Positions 36,389-44,412 of a stretch of DNA of 50,803 nt are shown in pieces. How positions within the stretch are numbered: position 1 is the first letter of the stretch; every line of letters starts with the position of its first letter. The notes under the pieces were generated by a model. That model was given only the letters and a program-made list of their open reading frames with translations. It was not told the DNA's origin and did no database searches. Both the position numbers and the translations under genes were made by a program. The stretch spans positions 1 through 50,803 of the forward strand of contig CAKPGR010000008.1 of NCBI GenBank assembly GCA_934155005.1. The letters are read 5' to 3'. Origin of the DNA: an uncultured Bacilli bacterium. Its GTDB lineage: Bacteria; Bacillota_I; Bacilli_A; RF39; UBA660.

Positions 36389-38422
36389 TTACCTATTTTC
36401 TTTAATTATATTTTTACTACATATATAAGTTATAAAGAAATAACCTCCATATATAAATATTATAAATAAAGCTGTTATTATAACTGATTTTAAATTAAAA
36501 TTAACACCCATTGTTTTTAAAATATTATTACAAAACATAACACCAAATATTGAATGAATTATAGCTAGTATAAGTGGAAACATAAAAAATATTCCAATTT
36601 GTTTAAAAAGAGCTTTATTTAATTCTTGTTCATCTACACCAAGCTTTCTTAACACATTAAATTTTTTTACATTATCACTTGATTCAGATAATTCCTTTAA
36701 AGCTAAAATAGCAGCACACGATATCAAAAATATAATACCTAAATATAAGCCTAAAAATGTAACAGTAGCTCCTAATCCAATGCTTGCTTCTCTAATGTCT
36801 TTCTTTGTATTAAAAGTTATGATGTATTTACTAGTATTATTTAAAAATGAAGTAACATCTTTCTCTATATCATCTTGATTTCCATTATAATCAGCAATCA
36901 TATAATTTTTGATTTTTTGTTCATCTTTAAGGGCATCATCTGGTAAAACAATAAACCCAATCTCTGACTTTTGACCTCCCATTTCATAAAAACCATTAAT
37001 TGCTTTTTTATATTTTGGTAAATATATTCTTTGATTAACTATAATCTCTGTATTTCTTTTTAAAGCTTCATTCTTAATATCAATCATTTCTTTATAGTTC
37101 CCAACAACAGCATATTGATCATTATTTAAATTGATTTTTTCTAAATTAAAATTATTAGCTAAGTTATTATAGTCACTATTTTTCATTAAAACAATATAAT
37201 CATCATATCTTAAAAAAGGATAATTTTTCTTTACAGTTTTATAATAAGTTCCTAATGTAGACTTTAAAGTAACATAATCATCAGCATACAAAGAAAAATA
37301 AACTATATTTTTAAATTTTTTAAAATCAAATCCATTCTTTGTAAAAATTTCTTCAAAACTTAATTTATAATTTTCTATTTGTTTATCAGTAAAATCATTA
37401 TCTTCTAAATCAACATTTGCAGGTTTTGAAATTTCTATATCTCTTGGTGAAAAATCAACTAAGTTTTTATTTAAAGAATTCTTCATTGATAAAGCACTTG
37501 ATAATACACAAATTGTTATAAATAACATCAAACATATTATAGTCATAGAAAATGTCATCGTATTTATCTTACTTGAAAATTGTCTTAAAGTAAAACTATT
37601 TAATCCTTTATAATATATTTTTTTCATACTTATAAATATTTTTAAAAGTAATCCAGACAAAGCCCAAAATATAAAAAATGTAGATACTGATCCCAATATA
37701 ATAGGAATATATATATCACTACCACTAGATAAATTATTAACTCCACCAGTAACTTGGTAATAAGCAAAACCAAGCGTTACACAAGAGATAATAAATATTA
37801 TAGTACAAATATAAGGATTTTTAAGTTTTATTTTTTCTGATTTTTTATTTGTTTGTATTAAGTCAATTAATTTACATTTACTAACATTTATTGTATTAAA
37901 TATCATAACTATAAAATACATAATACCAAAATAAATTAGAGTTTTAATACATGCTCCCTTTGAAAATATAAATTGAAATTTTGTTAAATCGGCCTCAAAC
38001 ATATTAGCAACTACAATACTCATTAACTGTGATAATAAAAAACCTACTCCTAAACCAACTATCAATGATGCTATACCAATCATCAATGTTTCAAAAAATA
38101 ATATTAATGATATTTTTCTTTTACTCATTCCAAGTGTAAGGTATATTCCAAATTCTTTATTTCTTCTCTTAATTAAGAATCTGCTTGCATAAATAATTAA
38201 GAAAGCTAATATAAAGGACACAAATACACTAAAACCAGAAAGTATATTTGTAAGAAGTTTTATTATTTCATAAGTTGAAGCTGATACATTCATCATAACT
38301 GTTTGATCATCAATAGCATTAAATACATAGAAAATTGCAACCCCAAGTATTAAAGTAAAAAAGTAGATAGTATAATCTTTTATACTTTTACTAATATTTT
38401 TTAAAGATAATTTAAACAGCAT
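36389..38422 (-). CDS. bceB: BceB-type ABC transporter permease (FtsX-like)
   Basis: 677 aa. About ten membrane segments in the 1-3-2-1-1-2 BceB layout, with a large extracellular domain (roughly 320-555) after the seventh. KRRNKEFGIYLTLGMSKRKI near 85 is the FtsX coupling region. BceAB-type transporters free cell-wall precursors from peptide antibiotics (bacitracin, nisin, mersacidin types) and signal to the paired kinase. It overlaps bceA by 11 bp, so the two are cotranslated. Confidence 0.9.
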   Translation of the reverse strand: MLFKLSLKNISKSIKDYTIYFFTLILGVAIFYVFNAIDDQTVMMNVSASTYEIIKLLTNILSGFSVFVSFILAFLIIYASRFLIKRRNKEFGIYLTLGMSKRKISLILFFETLMIGIASLIVGLGVGFLLSQLMSIVVANMFEADLTKFQFIFSKGACIKTLIYFGIMYFIVMIFNTINVSKCKLIDLIQTNKKSEKIKLKNPYICTIIFIISCVTLGFAYYQVTGGVNNLSSGSDIYIPIILGSVSTFFIFWALSGLLLKIFISMKKIYYKGLNSFTLRQFSSKINTMTFSMTIICLMLFITICVLSSALSMKNSLNKNLVDFSPRDIEISKPANVDLEDNDFTDKQIENYKLSFEEIFTKNGFDFKKFKNIVYFSLYADDYVTLKSTLGTYYKTVKKNYPFLRYDDYIVLMKNSDYNNLANNFNLEKINLNNDQYAVVGNYKEMIDIKNEALKRNTEIIVNQRIYLPKYKKAINGFYEMGGQKSEIGFIVLPDDALKDEQKIKNYMIADYNGNQDDIEKDVTSFLNNTSKYIITFNTKKDIREASIGLGATVTFLGLYLGIIFLISCAAILALKELSESSDNVKKFNVLRKLGVDEQELNKALFKQIGIFFMFPLILAIIHSIFGVMFCNNILKTMGVNFNLKSVIITALFIIFIYGGYFFITYICSKNIIKENR

Positions 38423-39179
38423 CGTTTAAATCACCACCTAAAAGAGTTACAACATCGATTATCTCATCAAAAAATTCTTTTCTTTTTTTATTTCCTTTAT
38501 TTATTTCATTAAATACTTTTCCATCTTTGATAAAAATAACCCGTGTTGCATAACTTGCAGCAAAGGCATCGTGTGTTACCATAAGAATAGTTGCAGTTGT
38601 TTCTTTATTTAAATAACTAAATTTTTCTAATAACATTTTGGCTGATTTTGAATCAAGTGCTCCCGTTGGTTCATCAGCAAGAATCATTTTAGGATTAGTA
38701 ATAATAGCTCTTGCACTAGCAACCCTTTGTTTTTGTCCTCCACTCATTTGATATGGATACTTATTTAATACACTATTAATATCAAGTTCTTTTGAAACTT
38801 TTCTAATTCTTGTATCTATTTCTTTTGCACTAATATTTTGAATAGAAAGAGCCAAAGCAATATTTTCTCTTGCTGTTAAAGTATCAAGTAAATTAAAATC
38901 TTGAAATATAAATCCAAGTTCTTCTCTTCTAAATTTATTTAAACTGTTTCCTTTTAATTTAGTAATATCATTCCCTGTAACATAAATATGTCCTGACGTT
39001 ACTTTATCAATTGTAGAAATACAATTTAAAAGAGTTGTTTTGCCACTTCCACTTGCTCCCATTATAGCAACAAATTCACCTTTTTCTACATCAAATGATA
39101 AATTATCAATAGCTTTTGTAAGACTTGATTTGCTACCATAATATTTTTCTATTTTATCAATTTTTAAAATATTTTCCAT
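38412..39179 (-). CDS. bceA: BceA-type ABC transporter ATPase
   Basis: 255 aa. Walker A GASGSGKTTLLN near 42, Q-loop in IFQDFNLLDTL near 92, signature MSGGQKQRVASARAI near 145, Walker B ILADEPTGALDSK near 167 and H-loop MVTHD near 200. The FQDFNLLDTLTARENIALALSI stretch is typical of BceA/MacB-type ATPases. It drives BceB. AAAGGAG precedes the ATG. The gene has its own promoter with a palindromic operator just upstream. Confidence 0.93.
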   Translation of the reverse strand: MENILKIDKIEKYYGSKSSLTKAIDNLSFDVEKGEFVAIMGASGSGKTTLLNCISTIDKVTSGHIYVTGNDITKLKGNSLNKFRREELGFIFQDFNLLDTLTARENIALALSIQNISAKEIDTRIRKVSKELDINSVLNKYPYQMSGGQKQRVASARAIITNPKMILADEPTGALDSKSAKMLLEKFSYLNKETTATILMVTHDAFAASYATRVIFIKDGKVFNEINKGNKKRKEFFDEIIDVVTLLGGDLNDAV

Positions 39180-39207
39180 AATATTTTCTCCTTTCTATAT
39201 AAACTAT

Positions 39208-39236
39208 AATATAAAAAGTAAAATTAATCGTCATTT
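39208..39236 (-). promoter_or_regulatory. Candidate bceAB promoter
   Basis: Minus strand ATGACG, 17-nt spacer, TATTAT, with the -10 at about 39208-39213 and the -35 about 15 bp from the 39250-39267 palindrome. This is an activator-type layout. Confidence 0.55.
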
Positions 39237-39249
39237 TAATATTACAAAA

Positions 39250-39267
39250 CATTACAATTTTGTAATG
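39250..39267. promoter_or_regulatory. Probable BceR operator upstream of bceAB
   Basis: CATTACAA, TT, TTGTAATG, a perfect palindrome. A further TTGTAAT half-site occurs closer to the promoter. The same core occurs upstream of the transglycosylase gene. Confidence 0.7.
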
Positions 39268-39269
39268 TC

Positions 39270-40289
39270 TTAATTTTCAAATTTATAAAAATCATTTTTA
39301 GAAAAAATAATTGTAACTTTTGTATATGTTTTTATTTTAGACTCTATAATTATTTTATGTCCTAATTTATCACATAATTTCTTTACAATATAAAGTCCCA
39401 TTCCTGTTGACTTAGTCATTTCTCTACCATTTAAACCAGTAAATGATTTTTCAAAAACTCTTTTAATATCACTTTCTGGTATTCCAATACCATTATCATA
39501 AATACTTAAATAAACTTTACTTTCATCTTCTTTTGAATCTATTTCTATATATGATTCTATATTATTTTTTTTATATTTAATGCTATTATTTATAATTTGA
39601 TTTAGAATAAATTCTAACCATTTAGAATCCGTTAAAACATGATTTTTGAAAATATTAACGTCTAGTCTAACATTATTTTCAAGTAGATAATTTTTATTTT
39701 TTAAAGCTACATTTTTAATAATTTCTTGTAAACTTGTTTCTTTAATAATATAATCTTTTTCAGTATTTTCACTTCTTACATAATATAAAATTTGATCAAT
39801 ATAATTGTCTAACTTTATAATTTGTTCAATATATCTTTTATCAATTTTATTTTGATTATTATGAGTTAATAAAGTTAAACTCGCTAGTGGAATTTTTACT
39901 TCATGTATCCACATTTCTACATATTCTTTAAAATCATTAATACTTAGATTATATTCTTTGATATTTTCAATCATTGATTTATTAATTTCATAAAGTGCAT
40001 CATAAAATATTTTACCATCATAAAAGTCTGGTCTATTTATCATTTCTAGAATTAAATATTTTTGATCTAAATTATCTAAAGTATCTAGTAATTTTTTATA
40101 AAATTTATATTTTCTAATATAATCAAAAATAGTATTAACTAGAGTAACTATTATAAATATAATTGTTATGGCAATTTTTAAGTTATTATCAACTTTAAAA
40201 GAATTTAACATAAATATAACTATTATAAATCCAGTAATAGATATTATAATTTGTGGTGCTTTATCAAGTAAATATTTTTTAAATTTCAT
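39270..40289 (-). CDS. bceS: BceS-type intramembrane-sensing histidine kinase
   Basis: 339 aa. Two membrane helices near residues 11-30 and 36-55 with almost no extracellular loop, as in BceS kinases, which sense through the BceAB transporter. H-box WIHEVKIPLASL near 128 (phospho-acceptor His), N-box LNQIINNSIKYKK near 232, G-boxes DNGIGIPESD near 265 and STGMGLYIVKKL near 293. Its ATG overlaps the response-regulator stop (ATGA). Confidence 0.93.
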   Translation of the reverse strand: MKFKKYLLDKAPQIIISITGFIIVIFMLNSFKVDNNLKIAITIIFIIVTLVNTIFDYIRKYKFYKKLLDTLDNLDQKYLILEMINRPDFYDGKIFYDALYEINKSMIENIKEYNLSINDFKEYVEMWIHEVKIPLASLTLLTHNNQNKIDKRYIEQIIKLDNYIDQILYYVRSENTEKDYIIKETSLQEIIKNVALKNKNYLLENNVRLDVNIFKNHVLTDSKWLEFILNQIINNSIKYKKNNIESYIEIDSKEDESKVYLSIYDNGIGIPESDIKRVFEKSFTGLNGREMTKSTGMGLYIVKKLCDKLGHKIIIESKIKTYTKVTIIFSKNDFYKFEN

Positions 40290-40948
40290 AGTAATTTATA
40301 ACCTTGCCCCTTTCTTGTTTCTATTTTATTTAAAAGTCCAAATTCTTGTAATTTATTTCTAAGTCTACTTATATTTACTGTTAAAGCATTATCATTTATA
40401 AATTCATTATTATTCCATAAATCAGTCATTAATTCATCACGTGTCACTATTTTTCCACGATTAACTAAAAGATATGTAAATATTATCATTTCATTTTTTG
40501 TAAGTTCTAATATTTTATCATTTTGTTTTAAAATACCCTTTTTAGGATTGACAATTATGTCATCATAAAATAAATCTTCTCTATTATTTTCCATACGTTT
40601 AAATATATTTTGTATCCTAAGAAGTAAAATTGTTGGGTTATAAGGTTTAGTTATATAATCATCAGCTCCATAAGATATAGATAAAACTTCATCTACCTCT
40701 CCTACTTTACTTGTAACCATAATAATAGGAATATTGGATTCTTTCCTAATTTCTTTTAATACCATTTCACCATTTATACCAGGTAGATTTATATCTAGTA
40801 AAATTAAATCAGCCTTTATTTTCTTTACATCTTCAACTATATTATCAAAATAGTCTAATACTACTACTTCATATAAAGCATTTTTTAATAATATTTTTAG
40901 TTCTTTTCTAATAATATCTTCATCTTCTATGATTAATATTTTTTTCAT
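40286..40948 (-). CDS. bceR: BceR-type OmpR-family response regulator
   Basis: 220 aa. Receiver domain with acidic pocket EDED near 8-11, phospho-Asp in LILLDINLPG near 53 and Lys in VTSKVGEV near 100. OmpR-type winged helix from about 125 (LTKNEMIIFTYLLVNRGKIVTRDELMTDLW, ending IETRKGQGYKL). It pairs with BceS and likely binds the ATTACAA/TTGTAAT palindromes at 39250 and 41731. RBS AGGAAG. Confidence 0.93.
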   Translation of the reverse strand: MKKILIIEDEDIIRKELKILLKNALYEVVVLDYFDNIVEDVKKIKADLILLDINLPGINGEMVLKEIRKESNIPIIMVTSKVGEVDEVLSISYGADDYITKPYNPTILLLRIQNIFKRMENNREDLFYDDIIVNPKKGILKQNDKILELTKNEMIIFTYLLVNRGKIVTRDELMTDLWNNNEFINDNALTVNISRLRNKLQEFGLLNKIETRKGQGYKLL

Positions 40949-40983
40949 TACAAGCTTCCTTTCTATATTTTATTATACCACTT

Positions 40984-41673
40984 CTATTTTAATATTTCGA
41001 TTGCTTTTGTTTTATCTAAAGCTCCATATTTAACCATTTTAGATATTACCTGTCTTTGACGTTCTTTTGCTAAAACTTTATTCGTTTTTGGATTATAAAT
41101 TGATGGAGCATTGGGAATACCAGCAAGCATTGTAGATTCACTATCATTCATATCTTTTGGAAGTTTATTAAAATATCCTAAACTCGCCGATTTGACTGAA
41201 TAATATCCATTTCCAAAATAAGAAGTATTTAAATATAGTTCCAAAATCTCATTTTTACTATAATTTTTTTCTATATTAAGAGCCATAAATAATTCGGCAA
41301 TTTTTCTTTGTATTTTTTTATTTTGTGTGAAATAAATATTTTTAGCTAATTGTTCTGTAATTGTACTTCCACCTTCTACAAAATCATTTTCTTTTATGTC
41401 ATGTGTAAAAGCTCTAATAATAGAAATTATATCTATACCACAATGATTATAAAAACGATGATCCTCAGATGATACGACTGCCTTTAAATATATTGAAGGC
41501 ATATCATCGATTTTAGTATAATCATCTTTCTTCTTTATTTCTTCCACTTTATCTTTTAATGGAACCTCATATAAAGCATTTCTATACATCTTATATCCAT
41601 CATAAATTAAATATCCGATTACAAATATAAATATTAAAAAAATTGATATTATAATTTTTCTTACCTTATTCAT
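40984..41673 (-). CDS. mtgA: Monofunctional peptidoglycan transglycosylase (GT51)
   Basis: 229 aa. One N-terminal membrane helix (about 6-25), then the GT51 domain: SSEDHRFYNHCGID near 68 (catalytic Glu), GGSTITEQLAKN near 101, QRKIAELFMALNIEKNYSKNEILELYLN near 122. There is no transpeptidase domain, so it only polymerises lipid II into glycan. It lies 35 bp upstream of bceR on the same strand, behind a promoter with a BceR-type palindrome. This suggests that cell-wall polymerisation is induced with the antibiotic response. Confidence 0.92.
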   Translation of the reverse strand: MNKVRKIIISIFLIFIFVIGYLIYDGYKMYRNALYEVPLKDKVEEIKKKDDYTKIDDMPSIYLKAVVSSEDHRFYNHCGIDIISIIRAFTHDIKENDFVEGGSTITEQLAKNIYFTQNKKIQRKIAELFMALNIEKNYSKNEILELYLNTSYFGNGYYSVKSASLGYFNKLPKDMNDSESTMLAGIPNAPSIYNPKTNKVLAKERQRQVISKMVKYGALDKTKAIEILK

Positions 41674-41691
41674 ACATCATCAATCCTTCAA

Positions 41692-41720
41692 TACAAAATA
41701 TTATCATTTTTTTATTTGTT
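41692..41720 (-). promoter_or_regulatory. Candidate promoter of the mtgA-bceRS transcript
   Basis: Minus strand ATGACA, 17-nt spacer, TAATAT, directly downstream of the 41731-41756 palindrome; coordinates approximate to a few bases. Confidence 0.55.
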
Positions 41721-41730
41721 TGTCATTGTT

Positions 41731-41756
41731 TTAATATTACAATTTTGTAATATTAA
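41731..41756. promoter_or_regulatory. Probable BceR operator upstream of mtgA-bceRS
   Basis: Perfect 26-nt palindrome: TTAATATTACAA, TT, TTGTAATATTAA. It shares the ATTACAATTTTGTAAT core with the bceAB site. Confidence 0.72.
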
Positions 41757-41768
41757 CAAAAAGCAAAA

Positions 41769-41800
41769 AAGAGAATTTTTAATAGTCCTCTTTTTTACTT
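41769..41800 (-). terminator. Terminator of the ImmA/IrrE-like gene
   Basis: Minus strand AAAAAAGAG, 14-nt loop, CTCTTTTTT, including the gene's stop. Confidence 0.6.
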
Positions 41801-42180
41801 TTTAATTTAATTACATTACCTTTTACTGAATCAACTAAAATCTTTACTTTTTGTTTTTTCTTTTTCTTATTAGTTTCTTCTATCAAATATCTTAATTGTA
41901 TAATAATTATAACTTCTTCTACTCCAAAATATTCACTAAGTTCTTCTAGTTTATGACTATCAAAACTTTTAATTAAATTTTTCTCACCACCAACTAATTT
42001 TAATAATTCATCAGTTGGAACAAGTAAATGTGCCGCGAAAGTATTAGCACGAAATTCTTTTTCTATTTTTGGATCATCAGGAAGATCTTCTAACTTTATA
42101 TTACCTAATTTATAATTTACCCATAGTGTATAATAGTATTCATCAAGTACATGATAAAATTCTTTTTTCGTCTTATCCAT
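41779..42180 (-). CDS. ImmA/IrrE-like protein lacking the HExxH motif
   Basis: 133 aa. EFRANTFAAHLLVPTDELLKLV near residue 45 is the second conserved block of ImmA/IrrE (DUF955) metallopeptidases: the Glu ligand and AN-FA-LL-P motif. LEELSEYFGVEEVIIIIQLRYL matches the helix that follows. The first block with the zinc-binding HExxH is absent, although the gene begins with a proper SD (GAGGTG) and ATG. It is either a natural non-catalytic derivative or a truncated gene at the border of the mobile scar. The C-terminus is Lys-rich. Confidence 0.7.
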   Translation of the reverse strand: MDKTKKEFYHVLDEYYYTLWVNYKLGNIKLEDLPDDPKIEKEFRANTFAAHLLVPTDELLKLVGGEKNLIKSFDSHKLEELSEYFGVEEVIIIIQLRYLIEETNKKKKKQKVKILVDSVKGNVIKLKSKKEDY

Positions 42181-42189
42181 AATTATCAC

Positions 42190-42589
42190 CTCAGTGATTG
42201 GATATTATATCACAAAATTTTATACTTTTCAAAACTTAGACTAATCATATAATCAAAAATAGTAAAACAGACTACATATTATATGTGTTACTACCTATAT
42301 TTGAAATTTTCAAATATATATTTTATTATGTTAAAATATTAACTCTCTAAAACTTTTTAACATAAGTATCAAAATAACCTTTACTAACTTTTTAGATAAT
42401 AAAAAATCAATCATATTCTAGGCTAAAATATATTTAAAATTCAAATAATTCGAGTAAAATTCAATCTGGTGCCTGTGAAGAAGAAGTCGAATAACTTTTC
42501 TTAAAGCAATTATAGGTAGTAATAATTACTAACTAATATAAGTATAGTATGAATTACAAAATTTTGTTCTAGAAATTTAACTTGTTTGC
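42190..42589. other. Gene-free stretch at the left end of the mobile scar
   Basis: About 400 bp with no convincing reading frame. It holds a perfect palindrome at 42297-42317 (ATATTTGAAA, T, TTTCAAATAT) and the att-like repeat at 42441-42480. The remaining sequence shows nothing I can name. Confidence 0.6.
42441..42480. repeat. att-like imperfect repeat, left copy (degenerate tRNA 3' end)
   Basis: It aligns without gaps to 44261-44300, sharing TTCGAGTA and the 12-mer TCAATCTGGTGC, which is the complement of the tRNA 3' CCA end plus flank. The next bases still look like a T-arm (AAGTCGAATAA on the plus strand). Confidence 0.6.
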
Positions 42590-42618
42590 TTGTTTTAAAA
42601 CTATTCTGATTATATAAT
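42590..42618 (+). promoter_or_regulatory. Promoter of the small hydrophobic peptide mRNA
   Basis: TTGTTT (42590-42595), 17-nt spacer, TATAAT (42613-42618). Predicted start near 42625 leaves a leader of about 57 nt. In the leader, CTTCT-TAAC-AGAAG at 42656-42669 can hide part of the SD. Confidence 0.7.
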
Positions 42619-42681
42619 TCTTATAGGAACATTTGATAAGTTTGGTGGAGCCAATCTTCTTAACAGAAGGGAGGCGAGAAT

Positions 42682-42765
42682 ATGAACAAGAAGGATTTTT
42701 TAATTCTATCTCTAGTAATAATTATCTTCCTTTTACTATTTTTACTATTTATAGTTTTAATATAA
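42682..42765 (+). CDS. 27-aa hydrophobic peptide, candidate type I toxin
   Basis: 27 codons, starting MNKKDF followed by about 21 residues that are nearly all Leu, Ile, Val and Phe: a charged N-terminus and one membrane helix with almost no tail. The SD GAAGGGAGGCG is very strong. Promoter, leader hairpin, SD and terminator are all present, and an antisense RNA gene converges on its 3' end. This is the plan of TxpA/BsrG-type membrane toxins, though the sequence is not one I can match to a named family. It sits inside a recombinase scar, as such modules often do. Toxicity is inference. Confidence 0.75.
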   Translation: MNKKDFLILSLVIIIFLLLFLLFIVLI

Positions 42766-42771
42766 AAGAAA

Positions 42772-42801
42772 TCCACCTAACTCATCAATGATTTAGGTGG
42801 A
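42772..42801 (-). terminator. Terminator of the antisense RNA
   Basis: Perfect 9-bp arms TCCACCTAA and TTAGGTGGA with a 12-nt loop. The U-rich run follows only on the minus strand. Confidence 0.75.
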
Positions 42802-42818
42802 ACCAAAATTTATTAGGC

Positions 42819-42856
42819 AACACTCAACATGCGATTATTGAATGTTCCTTTTTTAT
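42819..42856 (+). terminator. Terminator of the peptide mRNA
   Basis: AACACTCAA pairs with TTGAATGTT (one mismatch), followed by CCTTTTTTATTTT on the plus strand. Confidence 0.6.
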
Positions 42857-42882
42857 TTTATGCAAGTTTCCTTGACATATTC

Positions 42883-42911
42883 ATAATAACATATTTTTAA
42901 GTTCTTGTCAA
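42883..42911 (-). promoter_or_regulatory. Strong promoter of the antisense RNA
   Basis: Minus strand TTGACA (42911-42906), 17-nt spacer, TATTAT (42888-42883). Among the best promoter matches in the window, and no gene start lies downstream of it on that strand. Confidence 0.78.
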
Positions 42912-42931
42912 AAATTAATTTTTCAATATAT

Positions 42932-43975
42932 TTATTTTTTTACATATGGATTTGATGCATAATATAAACTTCTTTGCCTCATAATTTCGTTTTGTTCTAA
43001 TTGTGCCTCAATTTTTCTGTTTAAATTAGACATAATTCTAACATAATTAATATCAAATTATGTGTAATATATAAGAATCAATCATTGATAATTGCTCATA
43101 TTTTTCTGGCTTTTGTTCCTCATTTACTTTAACACTTAATTGCTCTTTTGGAGCTTTACTTAACCTAGTTATTTCTTGTCTTGCATATCGTAATCTTCAG
43201 ATGTTAATTTTTTTAACATCAATTCTTCAATAGATTCATTACACATATAATCATATACTTTCATATAATCTTCTTCAGAACATTCACTTGTGCCATATAT
43301 TTTAAATAATCCCTTTAATATAAACTGATTTAATTCTATCAAATTGTTTATCTAATTCTTTTAATTCTTTCTCATAATTAATATCTTTATTATCTAATTT
43401 TGATTTAATAAAAGGTGTATAGTAATCATTTATCATCATATCAGTTTTAATTAATTCTAATAGACAAGCCATTAATTCTTGTTCTATTTCTTTTTCTTTA
43501 TAAGTAATTTTACAATGCTAACATTTGTAATAATAGTATTTCTTGCCATTAGGTTTAGTTGTTGCACATCCACCTAAAAATCTACCACACTTTGAACATT
43601 TTAATTTATTAGTAAATAGATAAGTAGCAGTTCTTTCATAAAGTCTAGCATTTCTTAATTTTTAATATTGACAATCGTCCCATTTTTGTTTAGATACAAG
43701 TGGTTCAACAACATTTTCATAATAAGTTGGACTTTTAGTCCTTTTTCCATGAACATAATCACCTTTATAAAGTTCATTAGTCATAATATGATTTATTGTT
43801 GAATCTCTCCAGTTAGTTTTAACTAGTACTTGTTCTTCATTATAAATATTAGCAATAGTTTAATAACTTTTGCCTTCTAAGTATAAATCAAATATTCTAA
43901 TAACAATATCTTTTGTTAGTGGATTGGGTACTAACTTTTTATTTACTCTTTTAAATCTTTAAATTTTATTTTGTT
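42932..43975 (-). pseudogene. Large serine recombinase, 3' remnant with stops and frameshifts
   Basis: Reading the minus strand in pieces gives KLVPNPLTKDIVIRIFDLYL, WRDSTINHIMTNELYKGDYV and CSKCGRFLGGC...KKYYYYKC, i.e. the Recombinase domain and the zinc beta-ribbon of large serine recombinases. A coiled coil and a tail ending ASNPYVKK then stop follow. At least three in-frame stops (after GKSY, after DDCQY and inside the second Cys pair) and two frameshifts break it. The N-terminal catalytic resolvase domain with its Ser nucleophile is missing. It is a dead integrase of a past phage or conjugative element. Confidence 0.85.
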
Positions 43976-44197
43976 TTAATAACCTTTTATAAATATATCT
44001 TCACACTCATCAAATAACAAATAATCATTACCATTAACTTTTAAAATATGTGGTTTTACATAGGCAATATTAGTATTTTTAATACTAATAACACTACCAT
44101 TAATCAGTTCATACTTAACACAAGCAAATCGACATATCATATCTACTTTCTTTTTTAATTCTTCACTTATTTTAAGTTCTTTAGTTTCTATTGTCAT
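43976..44197 (-). CDS. Small protein of the element remnant, function unknown
   Basis: 73 aa. Begins MTIETKELKISEELKKKVD and continues with two Cys (ICRFACVKYEL) and an acidic end DECEDIFIKGY. It does not resemble the missing resolvase domain. The ribosome site is weak. It lies between the recombinase remnant and the tRNA and may itself be a leftover cargo gene. Confidence 0.4.
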   Translation of the reverse strand: MTIETKELKISEELKKKVDMICRFACVKYELINGSVISIKNTNIAYVKPHILKVNGNDYLLFDECEDIFIKGY

Positions 44198-44228
44198 AAG
44201 TCGATTACTTTCTTAAACAACAAAAAAA

Positions 44229-44246
44229 CTAACTATTTCTAGTTAG
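44229..44246 (-). terminator. Terminator of the tRNA-Thr transcript
   Basis: CTAACTA, 4-nt loop, TAGTTAG, with seven T on the minus strand. A second hairpin, ACTCGAA-AAG-TTCGAGT, lies at 44259-44275. Confidence 0.75.
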
Positions 44247-44260
44247 CATTTATTACTTAC

Positions 44261-44300
44261 TCGAAAAGTTCGAGTATCAATCAATCTGGTGCTGGAAAAG
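44261..44300. repeat. att-like imperfect repeat, right copy overlapping tRNA 3' end
   Basis: Partner of 42441-42480; the shared 12-mer is at 44281-44292 and includes the CCA end of the tRNA gene. Confidence 0.6.
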
Positions 44301-44362
44301 AGACTTGAACTCATGACCTGCTCTTTACGAGGGAGCTGCTCTACCAACTGAGCTATTCCAGC
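44287..44362 (-). tRNA. tRNA-Thr (anticodon CGT)
   Basis: 76 nt including an encoded CCA. Acceptor GCTGGAA/TTCCAGC, D-stem GCTC/GAGC, anticodon loop CTCGTAA (anticodon CGT, reads ACG), T-loop TTCAAGT, discriminator A. Two stem mismatches are seen: C31-A39 below the anticodon loop and T-T in the T-stem. It is recognisable but may be weakened. ACG can be read by a UGU tRNA, so loss would be tolerated. Confidence 0.85.
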
Positions 44363-44384
44363 ATATATACATTATAACATTAAA

Positions 44385-44412
44385 ATTAAAAAGAGGGTAC
44401 CCTCTTTTTAAT
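44385..44412. terminator. Perfect 28-nt palindromic terminator
   Basis: Arms ATTAAAAAGAGGGT and ACCCTCTTTTTAAT abut. It overlaps the stop of the 38-aa gene. Confidence 0.85.

Larger units (their letters stand above)
42764..42876 (-). ncRNA. Candidate antisense (antitoxin) RNA
   Basis: Predicted from a consensus promoter (42911-42883) and an intrinsic terminator (hairpin 42801-42772 followed by TTTCTTTT). The RNA of about 113 nt is complementary to the stop codon region and 3' UTR of the 27-aa peptide mRNA, like RatA, SR4 and SR5 of Bacillus. Confidence 0.68.

Noticed and set aside
42932..43975. In-frame TAA/TAG codons in the recombinase read as recoded sense codons
   Set aside because: Frameshifts are present too, the catalytic domain is missing, and all neighbouring genes use these codons as stops. 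Plain decay explains it.
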